The notes below the pieces were generated by a model. The model was not told where the DNA came from. It saw nothing but the letters and a program-made list of their open reading frames with translations, and did no database searches. Source: an uncultured Roseobacter sp. (lineage in GTDB: Bacteria; Pseudomonadota; Alphaproteobacteria; Rhodobacterales; Rhodobacteraceae). Taken from it: 64,000 nucleotides of DNA. The translations under genes and the position numbers were made by a program. The stretch covers positions 1,116,001-1,180,000 of the forward strand of contig NZ_CANLXG010000001.1 of NCBI RefSeq assembly GCF_947495025.1, read 5' to 3'. The stretch's first letter is position 1, and each line of letters opens with the position of its first letter. Of this stretch, positions 47,767 to 56,930 are shown piece by piece.

Positions 47767-48498
47767 ATGACTTATTGCGTCGGGATGCGGCTCAACGACG
47801 GGCTGGTGTTTATGTCGGATACCCGTACCAATGCGGGTGTCGACAACTTTTCCACCAGCCGCAAGATGTTCAACTGGACAGTTCCGGGCGAGCGCAGCAT
47901 CACCCTCATGACGGCAGGCAATCTCGCGACGACACAGGCAGTTGTCAGCCTTCTCGAAGAACGCTCGGTGGCCACCGAGGCGCGCGACCCCGGCATTCTG
48001 AGCCGCGAAACAATGTTTCAGGTTGCGCGACTGGTGGGTGCAACGCTGAAAGAAGTGATTGCTGATTCCGGCCCCGACGGTCCGACAGCCGATGACCGTT
48101 TTGCCGCGTCAATCATTGTGGGCGGACAGATCAAAGGCGGTGAGCCAACCATTTTCCTCATATATCCCGAAGGCAATTTCATCGAGATCAGCGACGACAC
48201 ACCATTTTTTCAGATTGGTGAAACGAAGTACGGCAAACCGATCCTGGTGCGGACCTATGATCCGGCAATGGCCTTTGAGGATGCGGTAAAGCTGTTGTTG
48301 GTTTCCTTTGATTCCACTGTGAAATCAAACCTGTCGTGTGGTCTGCCATTTGATCTGCACGTTTATGAGCGGGACAGCCTCACCTCTGATCGCAGAACCC
48401 GCATTGAAGAGTCGGACCCCGTGTATCAGACGATTTCCAACGGATGGGGAGATGCGCTGCGCGAGGCCTTTCAGGGGTTGCCGAGTTATCGCGTCTGA
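47767..48498 (+). CDS. Anbu, proteasome-like Ntn hydrolase
   Basis: A 243-residue proteasome-type peptidase of the Anbu (ancestral beta subunit) family. Thr2, right after the initiator Met (MTYCVGMRL), would be the nucleophile; FMSDTRTNAG carries the Asp usual for proteasome beta subunits, and LMTAGN the Lys/Ser-equivalent region. No propeptide is needed, as in other Anbu proteins. Known Anbu forms helical or ring assemblies with little measured peptidase activity. Its natural substrate may be the product of the upstream ligase (inference). Confidence 0.93.
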   Translation: MTYCVGMRLNDGLVFMSDTRTNAGVDNFSTSRKMFNWTVPGERSITLMTAGNLATTQAVVSLLEERSVATEARDPGILSRETMFQVARLVGATLKEVIADSGPDGPTADDRFAASIIVGGQIKGGEPTIFLIYPEGNFIEISDDTPFFQIGETKYGKPILVRTYDPAMAFEDAVKLLLVSFDSTVKSNLSCGLPFDLHVYERDSLTSDRRTRIEESDPVYQTISNGWGDALREAFQGLPSYRV

Positions 48499-48620
48499 AC
48501 CGGCCACGCGCGCAAAACCGGCCGCATTCAGTGACAAGTGTCTCCGGATGTCTCAGCGCAGATCCGAAAGCCCCGCAGATCAACCAGACAGGGATCCGAG
48601 CGCTGATCGCCGGCCCGGAC

Positions 48621-49817
48621 TCACTTCCCGCGCACAGGTGGACGCAACCACGGCGCCAGAACAAAGGCCATCACAGCGAGTGCGGCCAGGACCAGAAACG
48701 ACAGACGCAGACCGGTAAGCTCTGCAATGAACCCGATAACCGGCGGGCCAAGAAGCATGCCCCCGTATCCCAGTGTCGCAACTGCTGCGATGGCAGGACC
48801 GGGCGCCATAGTCTCATCGCGGGCCGCACGGGAGAACACGAGCGGCATCAATACCGCGTAACCCGCCCCTACCAGCGCAAAACCGGACAACACTGTCCCA
48901 AGTGCCTCACTAAAGACCACGAGCATCATTCCAGTGAATGCAGAGACCGCGCTGGCCCGTGTCGTCAGCACTGGCCCGAAACGTTCTGTCAGATGCCCCC
49001 CCGTCAGCCGCACAAGCACCATCATAATACTGAAAACCGCATAGCCCAGTGCCGCCTGGGCCTCCGTCGCCTCGACGGCAATGCGCAGGAAAACCGCACC
49101 CCAGTCAGCGATTGCCCCCTCGCCCATCGACGCTGACAGCGCAATCAGACCGACAAATCCAAGCGCGCCGCGCGGGAGCGCAACCAATGGCCCGGGTGGG
49201 CTGTCCGGCCCTGTCACAGCTGTCGGTGCCGCCGCCGCCGGGATCATAAGAGCGAGCGCCAGAATACCGCCCGGCACGACAACAGCCGCAAAATGGGGCA
49301 GGACACCAAGCCCGGCGCTTACAGCAGCATAACCGCTGGCAGCCCCCAGCCCCGCTCCGAGGCTGAACGCCGCGTGAAAAACCGACATTGTACTACGTTC
49401 GAGGCGATCCTCGATCTGTGCCCCCCAGCCGTTCATCGCAACATCCATGGAGCCATGCGCCGCGCCAAAAAAGAACAGCAGCACCGCCAGTGACACTGGC
49501 CCGGGTGCAAGCGCCAGGGCAACCAGTGCCGGCCCATAGACAAAAGCACATCTGATCGTCAGGCGGTCAGCGCCCCATTTTTCGGACAATGCCCCGGCCA
49601 GAGGGAAGGATACAATTGCCCCGGCTGCGAGCGCCAGCAAAAGCAGGCCAAGCGTGCCCGGTTCCAGCGCAAAGCCCTCTTTGAACGCGGGCACACGGGA
49701 TGCCCAGACACCGAACAAGAGCCCGTTAAAGGTGAAGGCCGCCACGACTGCGCGCCACCCACGGTCACGCCACAAAGCGGCCCGCACCGCGGATCTGCTG
49801 GGTGAGGCCACAGTCAC
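48621..49817 (-). CDS. MFS transporter
   Basis: About 398 residues with twelve predicted helices, resembling the YbjJ-type major facilitator group. GTG 49817 is chosen because AGGAG lies about nine bases upstream; the open frame continues into the divergent hydantoinase gene's leader but that extension is not membrane-like. The divergent placement beside the hydantoinase operon makes uptake of its substrate or export of a product possible, without direct evidence. Confidence 0.88.
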   Translation of the reverse strand: MTVASPSRSAVRAALWRDRGWRAVVAAFTFNGLLFGVWASRVPAFKEGFALEPGTLGLLLLALAAGAIVSFPLAGALSEKWGADRLTIRCAFVYGPALVALALAPGPVSLAVLLFFFGAAHGSMDVAMNGWGAQIEDRLERSTMSVFHAAFSLGAGLGAASGYAAVSAGLGVLPHFAAVVVPGGILALALMIPAAAAPTAVTGPDSPPGPLVALPRGALGFVGLIALSASMGEGAIADWGAVFLRIAVEATEAQAALGYAVFSIMMVLVRLTGGHLTERFGPVLTTRASAVSAFTGMMLVVFSEALGTVLSGFALVGAGYAVLMPLVFSRAARDETMAPGPAIAAVATLGYGGMLLGPPVIGFIAELTGLRLSFLVLAALAVMAFVLAPWLRPPVRGK

Positions 49818-50006
49818 GCTCCGGCTCCTGTTCCGCGGCGCTGCAGAAACAGCACGCAGAATGAACGTATCGGGCTGTCTGAGGTCATCTCGGAATTCTG
49901 CCTGTTTATGCCATTGAATAAAGCACGGCCCGTGAGCACGCAGCGGGACTTTGCATGCGCGCAAAATGACGTCATGCTGAGCGGCAATGCAACACAAAGG
50001 AACGCG

Positions 50007-51422
50007 ATGCGACCTGACACCGTGATAAAAGGCGGCCAGATCGTCACACCGCAGGGTGTGATCATGGGCGATCTCGGTATTCGGGGCGGAAAAATCATCT
50101 CCGTCGGCCCTGAATTCAGCGCGGCAGACAAAGTTGTCGATGCCACGGACAAAGTGGTTTTGCCCGGTGGTATCGACCCGCATGCGCACATAGAACAGAT
50201 GTCCGGGATGGGCCAGTGGAACGCCGATACCTTTGAAACAGCTACGAAATCCGCCGCCATGGGTGGTACGACCAGCGTGATCTCATTTGCCGCGCAGAAC
50301 AAAGGGCAAAGCATTAAGCAGACCGTGGCCGATTACGCCGCCCGCGCCGGACGGGGCGCCATGATCGACTATGCGTTTCACATCACGGTCACGGACCCTG
50401 CGGTAAAGGACTTCGGGCAGGACATCCGACGGTTCGCCGCAGAAGGTCACCGGTCGCTCAAGGTGTTCACCACATATAACATTCAGCTGGACGACGCCGC
50501 ACTGCTGGGGGTCATGCGCCTGGCGCGTGAGGCCGGAGCTCTGGTCTGTGTACATGCGGAAAATGATGCGATCATCGCGGATGCGCGCGACCGTCTGATC
50601 GAAGCCGGACAGATCACCCCCGCAGACCACGCCAGGTCACGCCCCCGCGTTGCCGAGATCGAGGCAATCGAACGCGTCTGCCGGTTTGCAGAACACCTGG
50701 ACCAGTCAGTGATGATTTTTCATGTCTCTGCAGCCGAAAGTGTCACTGCAATACGCGCAGCACAGGCCCGTGGCGCACCTGTCAGGGCGGAGACCTGTCC
50801 GCATTATCTTTTCATGACCGCTGACGTTCTGGACCGCCCGGGCCTTGAGGGCGCGAAATGGATGTGCTCACCCCCCCAGCGCACAAAGACCGATCAGGAC
50901 GCACTCCGTGACGGACTGGCGGACGGTACGCTCTCACTGGTTTCATCAGATCATGCGCCCTACCGGTTTGATGAAACGGGTAAACTGTCCGCCGGGCCGG
51001 ATGCCGGTTTTCACCAGATCGCAAATGGCCTGCCCGGACTGGAAACGCGGCTGCCGCTGATGTTCGACGCGATGGTTTCACAGGGAGACGCCGGGCTTTC
51101 TGCTTTCGCAGAGCTGACGGCCACTGCTCCTGCGCGCCTTTACGGGCTCGCCGGCAAAGGATCGATCGCGCCCGGTATGGACGCTGATATTGCAATCTGG
51201 GACCCGGACCGAAAGGTGACCTGGGGCGACGACGATCTGCATGACAACGTGGGATACAATCCCTGGAGCGGTCGCAGTATTACCGGCTGGCCTGTACAGG
51301 TTTTTCTGCGCGGTGATCTGCTCGTTGACGACGGAACGTTTCTGGGCTCGCCCGGAACGGGCCGGAGAATACAACGGCCGGAACCGGTCACTTTCACCTC
51401 CACACCAGAGGTCAGGGCATGA
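50007..51422 (+). CDS. Dihydropyrimidinase/hydantoinase-family cyclic amidohydrolase
   Basis: About 471 residues. ATG 50007 has AAAGGAA ahead and begins just before the conserved domain; an upstream frame adds 33 unlikely residues. Metal ligands of the amidohydrolase fold are visible: DPHAHIE, the carboxylated Lys in SLKVFTTY, CVHAEND, IFHVSAAES and SSDHAPYR. It should hydrolyse a cyclic ureide such as a hydantoin or dihydropyrimidine to the N-carbamoyl acid. No N-carbamoylase gene is in the operon, so either another enzyme finishes the job or the substrate is not a hydantoin. Confidence 0.92.
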   Translation: MRPDTVIKGGQIVTPQGVIMGDLGIRGGKIISVGPEFSAADKVVDATDKVVLPGGIDPHAHIEQMSGMGQWNADTFETATKSAAMGGTTSVISFAAQNKGQSIKQTVADYAARAGRGAMIDYAFHITVTDPAVKDFGQDIRRFAAEGHRSLKVFTTYNIQLDDAALLGVMRLAREAGALVCVHAENDAIIADARDRLIEAGQITPADHARSRPRVAEIEAIERVCRFAEHLDQSVMIFHVSAAESVTAIRAAQARGAPVRAETCPHYLFMTADVLDRPGLEGAKWMCSPPQRTKTDQDALRDGLADGTLSLVSSDHAPYRFDETGKLSAGPDAGFHQIANGLPGLETRLPLMFDAMVSQGDAGLSAFAELTATAPARLYGLAGKGSIAPGMDADIAIWDPDRKVTWGDDDLHDNVGYNPWSGRSITGWPVQVFLRGDLLVDDGTFLGSPGTGRRIQRPEPVTFTSTPEVRA

Positions 51423-51808
51423 ACCGGCCGGTCATCGAAAACACGCTCGCCATCACTTTTTTCTACTATCGCGATCTGCCCCGGGCGATGGATTTCTACG
51501 AGAACGTCCTGGGGCTGACGCTCGCAATCGATCAGGGCTGGTGTAAAATCTACCGCATCTGTGGGGGCGCGCACGTCGGACTGGTTGACGAAACCCGCGG
51601 CATGAACCGCTGGACGCCGGAAAAGCCGGTACAGCTTTGCATCCGCACGCCCGACGTCGACGGATGGTACAGCTGGGCCGCAGCACAGGAAATCCCTGGT
51701 TTGTCAGAAATGTTCGAAAATGAAGCACTGGGCATCCGCGCGTTTGTCATGCCGGACCCCGAAGGCTATCAGATCGAAATTCAGTCAGCGTCACGGGCGG
51801 ACGCATGA
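51419..51808 (+). CDS. VOC-family (glyoxalase/dioxygenase-fold) protein
   Basis: A 129-residue single VOC domain pair: FFYYRDLPRAMDFYENVLGL at the N-terminal half and FVMPDPEGYQIEIQ at the C-terminal end. The first metal His usual near the N-terminus is not evident (NTLAITFF), so metal binding and catalysis are uncertain. Four-base overlaps join it to the hydantoinase before and the racemase after. Confidence 0.85.
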   Translation: MNRPVIENTLAITFFYYRDLPRAMDFYENVLGLTLAIDQGWCKIYRICGGAHVGLVDETRGMNRWTPEKPVQLCIRTPDVDGWYSWAAAQEIPGLSEMFENEALGIRAFVMPDPEGYQIEIQSASRADA

Positions 51809-52485
51809 AGTCACTGATTGTGATCAATCCCAATTCGTCGGAAACGGTGACACGGGGTATCGACACGGCGGTCGAGCCATTGCGCCGCTTTGGCACACCG
51901 ATCCGCTGTCTTACCCTGGCCGCGGGGCCCGCCGGTATCGAAACCCAGTTGCAGGCAGACCGCACAATCGCGCCGATGCTTGACCTGGCAGCACAGCAGA
52001 AAGATGCGGCCGGGTATGTTATTGCCTGCTTTGGCGACCCCGGCCTGCACGCGCTCCGCGATCAGACCGCCCTGCCCGTTACCGGTATTCAGGAGGCTGC
52101 TGTCATGACAGCTCTGACACTGGGGCACCGGTTCGGCGTAATCTCAATTCTCGCAAGGTCGGTTCCCCGGCATCTGCGCGCCTTTGGGGCGATGGGTGTG
52201 CTGGACAGGCTGGCGGGGGATCGTGCACTTGGCCTCGGTGTCGCGGATCTGGCAGACGACGACAATTGCCTTCAGGCGATGATCCGGACCGGAAAAACTC
52301 TCCGTGACAAAGACGGCGCCGATGTTCTGATCATGGGGTGTGCGGGCATGGCGCGGTACCGGGACGACCTCAAGGATGCAACAGGTCTGCCGGTGGTTGA
52401 GCCCACTCAGGCAGCCGCAGCCATGGCTCTGGGGCAGATCGCCCTGAGGCTGACACACCGAAACGAAAGGCCCTGCGATGATTGA
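51805..52485 (+). CDS. Hydantoin/Asp-Glu racemase-family enzyme
   Basis: A 226-residue racemase of the hydantoin racemase (HyuE) group. The N-terminus IVINPNSSETVTRGID is typical, and the two catalytic cysteines are in IACFGDPG and IMGCAGMA. It would interconvert D- and L-forms of the ring compound so the hydantoinase can use both. It overlaps the VOC gene and the DapA-like gene. Confidence 0.92.
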   Translation: MKSLIVINPNSSETVTRGIDTAVEPLRRFGTPIRCLTLAAGPAGIETQLQADRTIAPMLDLAAQQKDAAGYVIACFGDPGLHALRDQTALPVTGIQEAAVMTALTLGHRFGVISILARSVPRHLRAFGAMGVLDRLAGDRALGLGVADLADDDNCLQAMIRTGKTLRDKDGADVLIMGCAGMARYRDDLKDATGLPVVEPTQAAAAMALGQIALRLTHRNERPCDD

Positions 52486-53407
52486 CGAGACCACCCATGG
52501 CGTTTTCACAATTGCGGCCACACCTTTCCTGCCGGACGGCCAGCTGGACACGGACAGCCTCGACCGGATGGTAGACGCCTATATCGCACGTGGCGCCACC
52601 GGTCTGACGATCCTTGGCATGATGGGAGAAGCCGGCAAACTGACCGCGGCGGAATCCAAACTGGTGGTAAGTCGGGTCATCGCGCGGGCCTCTGTGCCGG
52701 TGGTTGTGGGTGTTTCAGCGCCTGGTCTTGCGGCTATGTCTGCGCTGGCAAAATCGTCAGTGGACACCGGAGCCGCCGGTGTCATGGTGGCGCCCCCGCC
52801 CACACTGCGCACCGATGCGCAGATCCTGGGGTATTTTCAGGATGTTGCAGAAAACCTCGGCAGTATTCCCTTTGTTCTGCAGGATTTTCCGCTTGCGACC
52901 GGCGTACAGATATCAGCGTCCGTCATTCTGCAGATTGTCGAAACCTGCCCGACCTGCGTGATGCTCAAACACGAAGACTGGCCTGGTCTTGAAAAAATAT
53001 CGGCTCTGCGCGCTGCGTCAGACGCCGGCGCGCGGCGTATTTCAATCCTCTGCGGCAATGGCGGACTGTATCTGCTTGAGGAGATGCTGCGGGGTGCCGA
53101 TGGCGCGATGACTGGCTTTGGGTATCCCGAGATGATGGCGCAGGTTATCGCGGCGCTCGATGACGGTGATCAGCACAGAGCCCGGGATATTTTTGACGCC
53201 TATATGCCGATGATCCGGTACGAGGCTCAACCGGGAATGGGACTGGCCATCCGAAAGTATTCATTGTTCCGACAGGGGGTTATCGCACATCCAACACTTC
53301 GCAGACCCGGTGCCACCCTGTCTGCCGCCGCTGCAGCTGAAACCGATGCTCTGGCCGCGCGCCAGGAAATACGGCTGCGCAGTCTGGGTATTGAGCCCCC
53401 CTGCTGA
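52478..53407 (+). CDS. Dihydrodipicolinate synthase-family lyase/aldolase
   Basis: A 309-residue TIM-barrel protein of the DapA/N-acetylneuraminate lyase family. The Schiff-base Lys is in VMLKHEDWPG. The motif usually carrying the catalytic Tyr (YNxP) reads LQDFP, and the substrate-carboxylate loop is GMMGEAGKL. It is therefore not biosynthetic DapA, and probably a lyase or dehydratase in a catabolic path. Last of four overlapping genes. Confidence 0.9.
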   Translation: MIDETTHGVFTIAATPFLPDGQLDTDSLDRMVDAYIARGATGLTILGMMGEAGKLTAAESKLVVSRVIARASVPVVVGVSAPGLAAMSALAKSSVDTGAAGVMVAPPPTLRTDAQILGYFQDVAENLGSIPFVLQDFPLATGVQISASVILQIVETCPTCVMLKHEDWPGLEKISALRAASDAGARRISILCGNGGLYLLEEMLRGADGAMTGFGYPEMMAQVIAALDDGDQHRARDIFDAYMPMIRYEAQPGMGLAIRKYSLFRQGVIAHPTLRRPGATLSAAAAAETDALAARQEIRLRSLGIEPPC

Positions 53408-53409
53408 TC

Positions 53410-53428
53410 TGTCCGGTCTCACCGGACA
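53410..53428. terminator. Hairpin between convergent genes
   Basis: TGTCCGG-TCTCA-CCGGACA, perfect seven-base arms, just after the dapA-like stop and across the stop codon of the DUF1501 gene on the other strand. There is no T-run on either side, so a bidirectional terminator role is only possible. Confidence 0.4.
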
Positions 53429-54600
53429 ACCTCTGGCAGGCCCGCAAGATCGAGGCCCGGAAAGACATGCCGTTCGATCATACTCTGCTCAAGCCCGAAG
53501 AGGCCCTGCATCACGGCACCCGCGTAACCACGCACATCGGCAGTCGGCATCAGATCCCTGCGGTCCAGCAGGTTTTCTTCGGACAGACCCGGCCAGTCAG
53601 TATAGACCACGCCGCCTCTGACAGCCCCACCGGCCATCAGCATGACACCACCGGTCCCGTGATCGGTACCCTGCGATCCGTTCTGGCGGACCGTTCGGCC
53701 AAACTCTGTTACCGCCAGTATGGCCGTTTCGGACCAGACCGGGCCAAGCCCGCGCTGCAGCGTCAGGATCGTGTCAGACAAACGCCCCAGCAGGCCCGGC
53801 ATCTCGCGTGCCTGAGCGCGGTGTGTGTCCCAGCCACTCAGCGAAAAGCTCGCGATGCGCGTGGCTCCACGCATCCGGCTGGCCGCAAACTCTGCAATGG
53901 CGCGCTCGGGCCGGCCCGGCGTGCGCGCAGACGCGCTTTGCAGGCCTTCTGTATCGCGCGAAAGAACCAGAGCCTCTGCTGCCGCATCACGAAACAGCGG
54001 ATCAGACCGGTACATACGCACCAGCAGCTGTTCGGCTGCCGACCCCAGTGACAGGCGGCTGTCGGGCGACCAGTTTGCAACTGGTGCGTCACCGGCCAGA
54101 ATCCGCAGATCGCCCCGGCCAATGGCAAATCCGGTTTCCATGTGAATCCCGGGGCTGGCCTGCAGCAGGCGGTTCAGCCAGCCGTCCCGCCTCTCTCCCG
54201 GCGCGCTCCCCGGGCCCATACCGGCTTCCAGCATGTTCTGACCGTCAAAATGGCTGCGCTCATTCCGGTACGGCGTAGACACTGCATGTGCAAAAGCCAG
54301 CTCGCCCGCATCCCAGAGTGGCATCAGCTGAGAGAGACCGGCGTTCAGTGCGAAAAACCCATCGAGGTCATGAACCCCGTTGCCGAAGCCAGACCGGAGA
54401 CCTGCAAACGCCGGATCTCCGACCGGGCGAACGACGTCAAGCCCATCCACGGCACCGCGCAGGACAATAACGACCAGTCTCGCATCCCAGGGTGCCGAGG
54501 CCATTGTGATGCCGGACATAAAAGGCCAGGCAGCAGCGGAACACCCTGCGCTGCCAAGTCCTTTCAGGATCGTTCGTCGTGACAGAAATGCAGATGTCAT
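53419..54600 (-). CDS. DUF1501 exported protein (Tat substrate)
   Basis: About 393 residues. ATG 54600 (AGGAG ahead) gives a twin-arginine signal, SRRTILKGLGSAG. The domain is the sulfatase-like DUF1501 family: VVIVLRGAVDGLDVV near the start, the middle FSLSGWDTHRAQ and LAVTEFGRTVRQNGSQGTDHG later, residues likely to bind metal as in alkaline phosphatase-like folds. It directly follows a DUF1800 gene, an arrangement repeated in many bacteria; function unknown. Confidence 0.9.
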   Translation of the reverse strand: MTSAFLSRRTILKGLGSAGCSAAAWPFMSGITMASAPWDARLVVIVLRGAVDGLDVVRPVGDPAFAGLRSGFGNGVHDLDGFFALNAGLSQLMPLWDAGELAFAHAVSTPYRNERSHFDGQNMLEAGMGPGSAPGERRDGWLNRLLQASPGIHMETGFAIGRGDLRILAGDAPVANWSPDSRLSLGSAAEQLLVRMYRSDPLFRDAAAEALVLSRDTEGLQSASARTPGRPERAIAEFAASRMRGATRIASFSLSGWDTHRAQAREMPGLLGRLSDTILTLQRGLGPVWSETAILAVTEFGRTVRQNGSQGTDHGTGGVMLMAGGAVRGGVVYTDWPGLSEENLLDRRDLMPTADVRGYAGAVMQGLFGLEQSMIERHVFPGLDLAGLPEVVR

Positions 54601-54610
54601 ATGCCTGCTC

Positions 54611-55966
54611 CTAACGCCTGTTGAACTCCGAAGAGACGAGAACCATCGTGATGCCCTCTGCCCTGGTTTCCGCCGCCGGGACCGCAAACCGGAGATCCGG
54701 ACCGGCGATACCCGGTAAAACCTGCTCCAGAAACTGGCGGGGGTCTGATACGCTGTCTTCAAGGCGCCCGGTCAGGGCCCGGGACCAGCTGATCCGGGCT
54801 GCCAGACCCTGCGGAGTGATCCAGTGCGACGGCGCTTCGGGCCATCCATCCGGTCCGGGTGGTCGCATAAAAGGCTGCCCCATCTGCGCAAGCGGACGCA
54901 CCAGCATACGCCGCATGTCGCGCGCAGGCAGCGTGCTGATCTGTGCGCCTGTCAGGCCGAACGCGCGCAGGGCCGACACAATGAACTCAAGCGGTTGGCG
55001 CACCTTGCGCAAAGGTGCAGAGGCTGTTTGCGGATGCTCTGCCAGTGTGCGGGTTACCGCCATCAGGTTTCCGCCGGACGCGCTGTAGCTTTCGGCCAGA
55101 TCAGCAACCAGAGAACCCGGCGGCGTGTCTGCCACAAAGTGTACCGCCAGCTTGCGCGCTATATGCCTCGCGGTTTCAGGCCGCGCGGCGAGATCGTCGA
55201 GAAAGGCGTCTATATCGCCGGGCCGGGCCCGTTTGTCCGAGCCATAGCTGCGCCCGAGTACTGTTTCCGCGCCGGGTTGCGCACCCGCGGGGCGGAAAAC
55301 AAAACCCGTTTTCGGGTTTACCGTCAGACCCGTCAGCAGCTCTGCGGCTGCGCGCACATCCTGCTGTGTATAGCCCGACCCTGCGCCCATGGTGTGCAGT
55401 TCCAGCAGCTCTCTGGCGAAATTCTCGTTAAGGCCGCGACCGGTGCGGGCCGCAAGCGGCGACGCCGGGCCAAAAGATACAGCCTGATCCAGATAGCTCA
55501 GCATCGCAGGCTGGCGTACAACCGCCTTGAGCATATCCGCGAAATAGCCGGTGACATATGGGCGGATCGCCTCATCCACATAGGAAACCGCACCGGCCCG
55601 CAGGACGAGGTTGTCCGGCGCCGCGGTAAAATGATCGGCCCAGAACCAGACAAGCCGCTCGCGCAGAGGTGCCTGCGTATCAAGCATGCGGGCAACCGAA
55701 GATCTCAGCCCGGAGGTTACGGCATTGCGCAGGGACATTCTCAGGGTTTCGTACCTTGCCTGCGCCGCGGCGTCTCCTGCCTGCGCGGCCTTACCAGCCT
55801 TCCGGAAAGCCTGTCCCTCGCGCAGAGCCTGAGATGTGGTCATAACAGGAAAGCGCGACACCATGTCGTCCGGCTTTTTCAGATCGTTCAGCAGACGCCG
55901 GACCGGAACCGGCGGATGGGCCGGGCCAAATCCGTAGGCAAACCTGATTCCTGCCGTATCCGTCAC
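54611..55966 (-). CDS. DUF1800 family protein
   Basis: About 451 residues of DUF1800. The typical core is seen in RERLVWFWADHFTAAP, and NENFARELLELHTMGAGSGYTQQDV with LAVHFVADTPP later. GTG 55966 has AAGGCGG ahead; an upstream GTG at 56008 lacks a site. I see no clear signal peptide at this start, although partners of DUF1501 proteins are often secreted. It ends ten bases before the DUF1501 start, so both are in one operon. Confidence 0.88.
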   Translation of the reverse strand: MTDTAGIRFAYGFGPAHPPVPVRRLLNDLKKPDDMVSRFPVMTTSQALREGQAFRKAGKAAQAGDAAAQARYETLRMSLRNAVTSGLRSSVARMLDTQAPLRERLVWFWADHFTAAPDNLVLRAGAVSYVDEAIRPYVTGYFADMLKAVVRQPAMLSYLDQAVSFGPASPLAARTGRGLNENFARELLELHTMGAGSGYTQQDVRAAAELLTGLTVNPKTGFVFRPAGAQPGAETVLGRSYGSDKRARPGDIDAFLDDLAARPETARHIARKLAVHFVADTPPGSLVADLAESYSASGGNLMAVTRTLAEHPQTASAPLRKVRQPLEFIVSALRAFGLTGAQISTLPARDMRRMLVRPLAQMGQPFMRPPGPDGWPEAPSHWITPQGLAARISWSRALTGRLEDSVSDPRQFLEQVLPGIAGPDLRFAVPAAETRAEGITMVLVSSEFNRR

Positions 55967-56048
55967 ACTGTGCCGCCTTCTGCGTCTGTTCTGTTCAGAG
56001 AGTAACACGAAACGGGCCCGAAATTCCGTCGGCAGACGTGTCAGCCGG

Positions 56049-56930
56049 TCAGGTCAGCTCGGTACGCAGATGTTCAATAAGTGTCCGGATCCGCGCCGTG
56101 AGGTGACGCCCCGGCGGGTACACTGCATAGAGCCCGATCGATTCCACCTCTGCATCCTCAAACAAGGCCTGAAGCTGCCCTGTGTCGATCAGCGGTTGCG
56201 CAGTATAGAGCGGTATCCGCCCGATCCCGAGGCCACCGGCTGCCATGCGTGCCACTGCCATTGGCGAGTTTGCGCGAAAGTTTCCGCCCACGGCAACGGT
56301 CACGTCCCTGCCTTCTTTCCTGAAGACCCAGTGATCGCTGCTGTCACCGGTTGCCTGCAGCAGACAGTTGTGTGTTGCCAGGGCCGCCGGATCCTGCGGT
56401 CTGCCGTGTTCTGCGAGATATTCCGGCGACGCGACGCAGACGATCCGCATGTCGAGGATTTTCCGTGCGACGAGGACTGAATCGCTGAGCGCACCAAACC
56501 GGATTGCCAGGTCAAATCCCTGTTCGATGACAGACACATGGTGATCCGACAGGTTCAGTTCGATTTCGACACGCGGATTTTCGAGCTGAAAGGGACGCAG
56601 CGCTTCGACGAGATGTGTGCTGCCGAAACCGGTTGGCGCTGTTATCCGGATCAGGCCGGCAAGCTCGGACTGTTTGTCCTGCACAAGCCCTTCCAGCTCG
56701 TCAAACTGGTCAAGCAGTGGCTGACAGCGCGTGAAATATGCGCGCCCTGTGTCCGTCAGCGTGACGCTGCGCGTCGTCCGGTGCAGAAGCTGAGCGCCGA
56801 GGCGTTCTTCCAGCTGCCGCACATATTTGCTGGCCAGTTTTGTGCTGATCCCGAGCCGCCGTGCACCAGCGGTAAAGGATTCCTCCGCCGCGACCGCAGC
56901 AAAGGTGCGCATCCCATCAATCGTATCCAT
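56049..56930 (-). CDS. LysR-family transcriptional regulator
   Basis: A 293-residue LysR regulator: winged HTH (residues 1-60, EESFTAGARRLGISTKLASKYV) and a substrate-binding-like effector domain, close to the CrgA/AaeR type. It is divergent from the glutathione transferase gene with 323 bases between, so it may control that gene and itself. Confidence 0.93.
   Translation of the reverse strand: MDTIDGMRTFAAVAAEESFTAGARRLGISTKLASKYVRQLEERLGAQLLHRTTRSVTLTDTGRAYFTRCQPLLDQFDELEGLVQDKQSELAGLIRITAPTGFGSTHLVEALRPFQLENPRVEIELNLSDHHVSVIEQGFDLAIRFGALSDSVLVARKILDMRIVCVASPEYLAEHGRPQDPAALATHNCLLQATGDSSDHWVFRKEGRDVTVAVGGNFRANSPMAVARMAAGGLGIGRIPLYTAQPLIDTGQLQALFEDAEVESIGLYAVYPPGRHLTARIRTLIEHLRTELT

Noticed and set aside
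52478..53407. Naming the lyase dapA
   Set aside because: The usual catalytic Tyr motif is absent and the operon is hydantoinase-type, not lysine synthesis.
54824..56005. A 393-codon plus-strand open frame
   Set aside because: Antisense to the DUF1800 gene, with no recognisable domain or ribosome site.
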